Source of the DNA: an uncultured Clostridia bacterium
GTDB lineage: Bacteria > Bacillota > Clostridia > Oscillospirales > Oscillospiraceae
NCBI GenBank assembly: GCA_947177005.1
Contig: CAMWSZ010000047.1
Coordinates: 1 to 11,215, forward strand
DNA: 11,215 nt
Reading direction: 5' to 3'
Made by a program: the position numbers and the translations under genes. The notes under the pieces were generated by a model that was not told the DNA's origin, did not search any database, and saw only the letters and a program-made list of their open reading frames with translations. Shown here one piece after another: positions 7,259 through 11,215 of the stretch (position 1 is the stretch's first letter; every line of letters begins with the position of its first letter).

Positions 7259-7858
7259 TCACACGCCTCCCCGAATGGTCAGCGTGTACTGACAGCACAG
7301 GCGGTCCAGATCCTCGTCGGTAGCGGCGTTGACGCGGAGGCGCGCACCGCATTGACGGCAGATGAGGTCTACCGCGGACCCATGGATTTCCATACCGCAG
7401 CCTCTGGCCCCACAGGTACAGGATATGCCGTCCCGGGCGGCAATGTCCTTCAGCTCGGAGAGGACCTCATACATTATATTATTATCGACAAAAGCGCTGT
7501 CCATATGCTCCTTTTTTTTCTCCAGCGTGATTTCCAGTTCCCGAAGGGCTTTCCGGACCTGATGCGCGTCGCCGATATAGCAGCAGAGCTGTTTGGATTC
7601 CGGACAGGCCAGGGCTACGCCGGGACCGTGCAGAAGCTTGTCCGCCGGGACCTCGGCCCGGTGTTCCCCGCCGCACGCCCCGCAGGGAACCGTCACGCGG
7701 TAATGCTCGCCGAAGGGCTCGGCGGTAAGCTCACTGCGGCCGCAGCCGCAGACCAGACCGCTGGCGGCAGCACAGAGGGCGAAATGGGTCCGTTCGCCAA
7801 ACACCGGCTTGCCGCAGTCCGGACAGATATAGCCAAAGGCGCGTTGTTCTTCCGCCAT
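7259..7858 (-). CDS. Cysteine-rich zinc-ribbon-like protein of unknown function
   Basis: A 199-residue soluble protein. The ATG at 7858 is chosen because GGGAGG (7868-7873) lies 9 bases upstream and the mapped promoter leaves no room for the longer frame. Cysteine groups: CPDC at 12-15, CGC at 37-39, CGAC at 59-62, Cys85, CC at 92-93, CTC at 147-149, Cys154, CRQC at 167-170 and CC at 188-189. These suggest two or three zinc-ribbon-like knuckles. Between them, residues 100-142 form a charged helix (RKALRELEITLEKKKEH). There are no transmembrane segments and no catalytic motif I recognise. It is the first gene of an operon with an NhaC-type antiporter and a CDF exporter, which suggests metal sensing, metal buffering or a regulatory role. 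I believe similar unnamed proteins occur in Oscillospiraceae but cannot check. Confidence 0.85.
   Translation of the reverse strand: MAEEQRAFGYICPDCGKPVFGERTHFALCAAASGLVCGCGRSELTAEPFGEHYRVTVPCGACGGEHRAEVPADKLLHGPGVALACPESKQLCCYIGDAHQVRKALRELEITLEKKKEHMDSAFVDNNIMYEVLSELKDIAARDGISCTCGARGCGMEIHGSAVDLICRQCGARLRVNAATDEDLDRLCCQYTLTIRGGV
7266..7272 (-). promoter_or_regulatory. Ribosome binding site deciding the GTG start of the NhaC-like gene
   Basis: GGGGAGG on the minus strand, 8 bases before GTG. It lies inside the last codons of the upstream gene and supports GTG as the true start. Confidence 0.75.
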
Positions 7859-7892
7859 AAGAAAAAACCTCCCGTTGATGTGTAGTGAGGGT

Positions 7893-7921
7893 ACTATACC
7901 ACAACGCCGGTTTCTTTTCAA
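7893..7921 (-). promoter_or_regulatory. Strong promoter of the zinc-ribbon/NhaC/CDF operon
   Basis: Minus strand: TTGAAA (7916-7921), a 17-base spacer, TATAGT (7893-7898), with TGG directly before the -10 box (extended -10). This predicts a transcript start near 7886 and a leader of about 28 nt carrying GGGAGG. It is one of the best consensus matches in the window. Confidence 0.75.
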
Positions 7922-8288
7922 CCGGTTCACGGCAGAAAAAACCTTTGAGAGAAGGCTCAGAAATAATCATAACTGTTCAAAAGCAACAACCATGTCAAAA
8001 CAAGCGTTTCTTTTCTGCATGATTTCCACAAAAGTCAGGAATCAAGAGTGTCAAAGGAGAAATTTATTTCACTGTAGTTTCAAAACAATATCAAATAAAA
8101 TAATGCTGCTTTATATTGCCTGAGATTAAAACTGAGAAGATTTACGTGTCAAAAAATCCGGAAAGGCTGTAAAGCGGTATCTTCTGCAAAAGGACAGATA
8201 GCCGTTTAGTACGGACAGTCCGCCGGAAAAATGTAGGAGTTGCCAAAAGAAAGCCGGTTTGAGGGGTTGGATTTTGGCTGATTGCCTC
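7922..8288. other. A+T-rich gene-free stretch between divergent promoters
   Basis: No frame here has a ribosome binding site joined to a plausible start. An AAAGGAGA at about 8052-8060 has no start codon in range that opens a frame. Positions about 7930-8150 are visibly richer in A+T than the flanking genes. The stretch holds an inverted repeat GAAGAT/ATCTTC (about 8136 and 8178) and an 11-base palindrome CGGACAGTCCG (8212-8222). No RNA gene or mobile-element remnant was recognised. Confidence 0.5.
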
Positions 8289-8317
8289 TTGCGGATGTGA
8301 CCGGTTTTGCTTATAAT
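8289..8317 (+). promoter_or_regulatory. Promoter of the HPr-like gene
   Basis: TTGCGG (8289-8294), a 17-base spacer, and a perfect TATAAT (8312-8317). This predicts a start near 8324 and a 26-nt leader with AAAGGAG at 8335-8341. Confidence 0.65.
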
Positions 8318-8350
8318 GGGCCCAACCCAATCAGAAAGGAGCACTTCGCT

Positions 8351-8611
8351 ATGAGAGAGTTTACCTACACCATTAAAAGCACGACAGGTCTGCACACAAG
8401 CCGCGCCGGACTGCTGGCTATGCAGACAAAAGCCTTCCCCGGTACTAATGTTACCGTATCCGCGGGCGGAAACACTGTCAAGACCAGCCAGCTGACGCGC
8501 CTGATGCGTATGAACTTCAAACAGGGCAGCAGGGTAACGGTTGCGGCGGATGGCCCCCAGGAGAACGACGCGATTGAGGTCGTACACAGCTTCTTTGAGT
8601 ACTATCTGTAA
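8351..8611 (+). CDS. HPr-family phosphocarrier-like protein, divergent
   Basis: An 86-residue protein with HPr length and pattern. HPr passes phosphate from enzyme I to sugar-specific PTS enzymes via His15. Here residues 12-19 read TGLHTSRA where the family has TGIHARPA: His15 is kept, but Arg17 and Pro18 are replaced by Ser17 and Arg18. Aligning on the downstream KQG/KG turn places Gln47 opposite Ser46, the HPr-kinase target, with a serine one residue before it, so the usual VNLKSIMG helix is changed too. The C-terminal half (FKQGSRVTVAADGPQENDAIEVVHSFF) fits the family well. The ATG at 8351 follows AAAGGAG by 9 bases. It is monocistronic with its own promoter and terminators, and no ptsI or PTS gene is nearby. 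It could be a Crh-like regulator or a specialised carrier rather than the general HPr. Confidence 0.87.
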   Translation: MREFTYTIKSTTGLHTSRAGLLAMQTKAFPGTNVTVSAGGNTVKTSQLTRLMRMNFKQGSRVTVAADGPQENDAIEVVHSFFEYYL

Positions 8612-8650
8612 CTGCTGTCCCGAACCATGCGGAAAGAGATAAAAAAACGA

Positions 8651-8697
8651 GGGGTGTCTCAGAGCGGAGCAAAGCCGCGGGAGACAACCCCTTTTGT
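8651..8697 (+). terminator. Intrinsic terminator of the HPr-like gene
   Basis: GGGGTGTCTC (8651-8660) pairs with GAGAC-A-ACCCC (8681-8691) with one bulged A. An inner stem GCGG/CCGC closes the loop. TTTTGTTT follows. An A-rich run precedes the hairpin, so it might also work on the opposite strand. Confidence 0.8.
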
Positions 8698-8743
8698 TTG
8701 CTTACGGTAATCATCCTGTTCCATAGAGTTATTCCAGATACAG

Positions 8744-8770
8744 CCGCCTCTGGGCAGGCGGATTTTTTTT
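8744..8770 (+). terminator. Second intrinsic terminator, compact
   Basis: CCGCCT (8744-8749) and AGGCGG (8756-8761) around a 6-base loop, followed by A and eight T residues. It lies about 50 bases after the first terminator and before the MATE promoter, insulating the efflux gene from HPr readthrough. Confidence 0.8.
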
Positions 8771-8870
8771 AGCCTTCGTCTCCTCCAATGACACTGTCCC
8801 TGCTGTTTTGCCTCCAAACAAAACCGTCTATTCCATCAATTTTTTGCTCATTTTTTCCTCTGGCTGGGGG

Positions 8871-8899
8871 TTGTTCTTTTCCACAAAATATGATATAAC
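8871..8899 (+). promoter_or_regulatory. Promoter of the MATE transporter gene
   Basis: TTGTTC (8871-8876), a 17-base spacer, TATAAC (8894-8899), with TGA directly before the -10 box (extended -10). The predicted start, near 8906, falls at the first base of the leader hairpin. Confidence 0.65.
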
Positions 8900-8905
8900 T
8901 TGTTA

Positions 8906-8932
8906 GCCGTCCGCGGACACAGACAGGACGGC
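8906..8932 (+). promoter_or_regulatory. Leader hairpin and palindrome next to the MATE ribosome binding site
   Basis: GCCGTCC (8906-8912) is complementary to GGACGGC (8926-8932), a 7-bp stem with a 13-base loop ending one base before CGGAGG. Overlapping it is a perfect 10-base palindrome GTCCGCGGAC (8909-8918). Either could be regulatory: the hairpin at the level of translation, the palindrome as an operator. Confidence 0.4.
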
Positions 8933-8948
8933 CGGAGGTGTCTTTTGC

Positions 8949-10340
8949 ATGAGAAAAAGCGGATATCAAATCGATATGCTCAACGGTCCCCTGGCGGGAA
9001 AGCTTCTGCTGTTCGCGCTGCCGCTGATGCTCTCCAGCCTGCTCCAACTGCTGTTCAATGCAGCGGACGTGGTGGTTGTGGGACGGTATGTGGGCAAGCA
9101 GGCTCTGGCGGCGGTGGGGTCCAATACCGCGCTCATCAATCTGCTGGTGAACGTGTTCACCGGACTGTCGGTGGGCGCGAACGTCATCGTGGCCCGGGAC
9201 CTGGGCGCGGAACGTGAGGAGGATATCCAGAAAAGCGTGCATACGTCGCTGACACTGGCGCTGTTCAGCGGCCTGCTGCTGGCCGCCGCAGGGACTTTGC
9301 TGGCCCGTACGCTGCTGGAGCTGACGTCCTCGCCGGAGGATGTCATTGATCTGGCGGCGGTATATCTGAAGATCTATTTTTGCGGTATGCCCGCCAATAT
9401 GCTCTATAACTTCGGGTCCGCGATTCTGCGGGCGCAGGGTGATACCCGGCGGCCCCTGTACTTTTTGACCCTGGCGGGCGTGGTCAACGTGGCGCTGAAC
9501 CTCTTGTTTGTCATCGGCCTGCAAATGAGCGTGGCCGGGGTGGCGCTGGCCACCATTACCTCCCAATACATCTCCGCCGCGCTGGTGCTGTACTGCCTGG
9601 TCCGGGAGAAGGGGACACTGCATTTTGACGTGAAAAAACTGGGACTGGACAGAAGGACCGTCAAAAGGATCGTGCAGGTGGGGCTTCCAGCCGGATTTCA
9701 GGGACTGATGTTCTCCCTGTCCAACGTGGTAATTCAGTCCTCCATTAACTCCTTTGCCTCCACGGTGGTGGCCGGGTCCACTGCCGCCGGAAATATCGAG
9801 GGATTCGTATATGTGTCGATGAACGCATTTTATCAGAGCGCACTGACCTTTACCAGTCAGAACTACGGCGCGGGCGAGTGCAGGCGCGTGGACCGGGTCC
9901 TGCTGCTGTGCCTGCTGTATTCCAGCGTAACGGGGATGATTCTGGGCGGTCTGGCCGTATTTTTCGGCCATGAACTGGCGTCAATTTACGCGCCCGGCGA
10001 TGAGGCGGTGATCGGCTGCGCGGTTGAGCGTCTGCGGTATGTAGGTCTTCCCTACTTCCTGTGCGGTGTCATGGAGGCTTTTGTGGGGGTGCTGAGAGGC
10101 ATCGGGTATTCCGTGGTGCCAATGGTGGTGACGCTGGTGGGGGCCTGCGGCCTGCGTCTGGTCTGGGTCGCCACCGTGTTCCGGATGCATCCGTCTCCGG
10201 CAGTGCTCTATATTTCGTATCCCATCAGCTGGATCGTGACGGCTGCGATTCAAATGTCGTTCCTGCTGCTGGTCCGGAAACACGCCTACGCGAAGGTCAC
10301 TGGAATCCATGGGATACAGCAGGAAAACCCCGCGCCGTAA
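8949..10340 (+). CDS. MATE-family multidrug efflux transporter
   Basis: A 463-residue inner-membrane protein with about 12 hydrophobic segments in two MatE repeats (about residues 15-180 and 240-405). Such proteins export drugs, metabolites or toxic cations using a sodium or proton gradient. The opening PLAGKLLLFALPLMLSSLLQ, then NAADVVVVGRYVGKQALAAVGS, is the hallmark of the family's first half. GSAILRAQGDTRRP ends the third-to-fourth helix block, and AFYQSALTFTSQNYGAGECRRV is the matching segment of the second repeat. The length is normal. The ATG follows GGAGG (8934-8938) by 10 bases; the sequence around it fits the family's usual N-terminus. It is a single gene, isolated by terminators before it and a new promoter after it. 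The substrate cannot be predicted. Confidence 0.95.
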   Translation: MRKSGYQIDMLNGPLAGKLLLFALPLMLSSLLQLLFNAADVVVVGRYVGKQALAAVGSNTALINLLVNVFTGLSVGANVIVARDLGAEREEDIQKSVHTSLTLALFSGLLLAAAGTLLARTLLELTSSPEDVIDLAAVYLKIYFCGMPANMLYNFGSAILRAQGDTRRPLYFLTLAGVVNVALNLLFVIGLQMSVAGVALATITSQYISAALVLYCLVREKGTLHFDVKKLGLDRRTVKRIVQVGLPAGFQGLMFSLSNVVIQSSINSFASTVVAGSTAAGNIEGFVYVSMNAFYQSALTFTSQNYGAGECRRVDRVLLLCLLYSSVTGMILGGLAVFFGHELASIYAPGDEAVIGCAVERLRYVGLPYFLCGVMEAFVGVLRGIGYSVVPMVVTLVGACGLRLVWVATVFRMHPSPAVLYISYPISWIVTAAIQMSFLLLVRKHAYAKVTGIHGIQQENPAP

Positions 10341-10354
10341 TCCGAAATTTCCGG

Positions 10355-10381
10355 CGGAAAAATTTGTGTATACATTTTCCG
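10355..10381. repeat. Inverted repeat overlapping the -35 region of the downstream promoter
   Basis: CGGAAAA (10355-10361) and TTTTCCG (10375-10381) are perfect complements. They enclose the 8-base palindrome TGTATACA (10367-10374), which contains the putative -35 box. It could be an operator, or a weak hairpin at the 3' end of the MATE transcript. Confidence 0.4.
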
Positions 10382-10397
10382 GAATCTGTGGTATACT
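10369..10397 (+). promoter_or_regulatory. Promoter of the structured RNA / rnj leader
   Basis: TATACA (10369-10374), a 17-base spacer, TATACT (10392-10397), with TGG directly before the -10 box (extended -10). The predicted start is near 10404, about 295 bases ahead of the RNase J start codon. Confidence 0.65.
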
Positions 10398-10403
10398 AAT
10401 TTT

Positions 10404-10621
10404 ACTTATTTCTTGTTATTCATGGCAGAGGCATGTGACAGGCATGTTTCTGCCCCGCAGCCGCCGGCCCGGGCAGCCAGGCCCGGCAGGGGGACGGACT
10501 GCGTACCAAAGTGTTTTTTACAGGCAGCGGCGGGCGTGCCTGTGATAAATTTTGATGTGTGATGCCGTGCGCCGGTATCACCCGTTGACTGCTGTAGAGC
10601 GGGCGGCGGCTCCCGTTTTTT
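10404..10621 (+). ncRNA. Structured RNA, possible 6S RNA or rnj leader
   Basis: No coding frame with a ribosome binding site is present, but there are many perfect complements. Hairpin 1: 10424-10435 with 10443-10454 (12 bp including two G-U, 7-base loop). Hairpin 2: CCGGGC/GCCCGG (10469-10474, 10481-10486), closed outside by CGCAG/CTGCG (10456-10460, 10499-10503). Hairpin 3: ACAGGCA/TGCCTGT (10520-10526, 10537-10543). Hairpin 4: GTGATGCCG/CGGTATCAC (10559-10567, 10573-10581). An intrinsic terminator follows. An alternative long-range stem pairs TTAT-CA and GGCA (10416-10427) with TGCC and TGATAA (10537-10548), giving a closed rod with a long central region as in 6S RNA. The stretch TTACAG..AGCGGCGG resembles TTACAGCCTGCGGCGG near the 3' end of E. 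coli 6S as I recall it. The class is unproven; the presence of RNA structure is well supported. Confidence 0.45.
10598..10621 (+). terminator. Intrinsic terminator in the rnj leader
   Basis: AGCGGG (10598-10603) pairs with CCCGTT (10612-10617; one G-U) around an 8-base loop and runs into six T residues (10616-10621). The same AGCGGG can pair instead with CCCGCT at 10628-10633, giving a competing stem that would remove the terminator. Confidence 0.55.
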
Positions 10622-10682
10622 CAGGGACCCGCTTCCCGTCCGGCTTTCTGCGCTTTTCTTACACCATACTCAATATTATTAG

Positions 10683-10690
10683 AAAAGGAG
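10683..10690 (+). promoter_or_regulatory. Ribosome binding site deciding the TTG start of rnj
   Basis: AAAAGGAG lies 8 bases before TTG at 10699. The first in-frame ATG (10711) would be 20 bases away, too far for normal initiation. Confidence 0.75.
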
Positions 10691-10698
10691 TGCAAAAA

Positions 10699-11215
10699 TT
10701 GGCAGAAAAAATGAAAATTATCCCTTTAGGCGGCCTGAACGAAATCGGGAAAAATATGACCGTTTATGAGTACGGCGGCGAGATGATTGTCGTGGACTGC
10801 GGCATGGGCTTCCCGGACAATGATATGTACGGCATTGATCTCGTAATCCCCGACGTGACCTATCTCGTGAAAAATCGCTCCCGCATCCGCGGCCTCTTTA
10901 TTACACACGGCCATGAGGACCATATCGGCGCAGTTCCGTATATACTGCGCCAAGTCAATATGCCGGTCTACTGCACGCGCCTCACCGCCGGGCTGATTAA
11001 ACTGAAACTGGAGGAGCACGGCCTGCTGAAACAGACAAAACTGGTAACAGTCGAGGCCGGGGAGATGATTCGCGTTGGGAAATTTTACGTGGAATTCATC
11101 CATGTGAACCACTCCATTGCAGATTCCGTAGCGTTCGCCATTCACACCAATATGGGTGTGATCGTCCACACCGGCGACTTCAAGATCGACTCCACCCCCA
11201 TTGACGGCGAGGTCA
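10699..11215 (+). CDS. rnj: Ribonuclease J, partial (N-terminal 172 residues), TTG start
   Basis: The N-terminal third of an RNase J, a metallo-beta-lactamase/beta-CASP enzyme with 5'-3' exonuclease and endonuclease activity in mRNA decay and RNA maturation. Visible motifs: KIIPLGGLNEIGKNMTVYEY at the start; the zinc site HGHEDH at residues 70-75; His138 in VNHSIADS; and HTGDFKID at 157-164 with the metal-bridging Asp160. Full-length enzymes are around 550 residues, so about two thirds, including the beta-CASP and C-terminal domains, lie beyond the right edge. TTG is chosen because of the well-spaced AAAAGGAG; the protein then begins MAEKMKIIPL. It is preceded by a 295-base structured leader with an internal terminator, so expression may depend on readthrough or on a second, weak promoter close to the gene that I could not define. 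Confidence 0.95.
   Translation, partial: MAEKMKIIPLGGLNEIGKNMTVYEYGGEMIVVDCGMGFPDNDMYGIDLVIPDVTYLVKNRSRIRGLFITHGHEDHIGAVPYILRQVNMPVYCTRLTAGLIKLKLEEHGLLKQTKLVTVEAGEMIRVGKFYVEFIHVNHSIADSVAFAIHTNMGVIVHTGDFKIDSTPIDGEV

Noticed and set aside
7875..8123. 82-residue plus-strand frame in the A+T-rich stretch
   Set aside because: It overlaps the opposite operon's promoter, has no ribosome binding site, and its composition is non-protein-like.
8126..8587. 153-residue minus-strand frame over the HPr-like gene
   Set aside because: It is antisense to a clear HPr-family gene and its upstream part lies in non-coding DNA; no motif was found.
8769..9971. 400-residue open frame on the minus strand opposite the MATE gene
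   Set aside because: It is rich in Gln, His, Arg and Gly with no recognisable fold, lies wholly opposite a clear membrane-protein gene, and has no ribosome binding site. It is a by-product of GC-rich codon use.
10585..10590. TTGACT as a -35 box for rnj
   Set aside because: The region 15-19 bases downstream is a GC-rich terminator stem with nothing resembling a -10 box.
10690..10692. In-frame GTG as the RNase J start
   Set aside because: It overlaps the ribosome binding site itself; TTG at 10699 has proper spacing.

Overview
The window looks like a chromosomal segment from a moderately GC-rich member of the Firmicutes, most likely class Clostridia near the Oscillospiraceae. This is inferred from strong AGGAGG-type ribosome binding sites, TTGACA/TATAAT-like promoters (several with an extended TG -10), RNase J, an HPr-family protein, and an IMP dehydrogenase and an SbcC/SbcD-like pair of types I associate with that group. 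I see no tRNA, rRNA, CRISPR array, insertion sequence or prophage gene.

Layout. (1) Positions 1-2423, minus strand: a two-gene unit. A metallophosphoesterase-like protein (SbcD/YhaO type) overlaps by 4 bp the start of a large SbcC/YhaN-like ATPase that runs off the left edge. The phosphoesterase has lost most of its metal ligands. The ATPase has an unusual Walker A and an exact 47-residue repeat in its coiled-coil region. (2) Positions 2482-4216: two divergent promoters, then guaB (IMP dehydrogenase of the Tritrichomonas foetus-like subtype) and a long hairpin. (3) Positions 4232-7921, minus strand: a strong promoter drives a cysteine-rich zinc-ribbon-like protein, an NhaC-type Na+/H+ antiporter with a GTG start, and a cation diffusion facilitator, all tightly packed. 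A small alpha-helical protein of unknown function follows on the same strand. This unit probably concerns ion or metal homeostasis, but the cysteine-rich protein has no known role. (4) Positions 7922-8770: an A+T-rich gene-free stretch, then a monocistronic, divergent HPr-like gene with its own promoter and two terminators in tandem. (5) Positions 8871-10340: a MATE efflux transporter with a clear promoter and a leader hairpin against its ribosome binding site. (6) Positions 10341-11215: a strong promoter followed by about 220 nt of dense RNA structure ending in an intrinsic terminator, then rnj (RNase J) with a TTG start, cut by the right edge.

The items most worth following up are the structured RNA upstream of RNase J (a possible 6S RNA or a leader/attenuator), the decayed SbcD-like active site paired with the repeat-bearing ATPase, the HPr-like protein with a changed phosphorylation motif, and the zinc-ribbon/NhaC/CDF operon.
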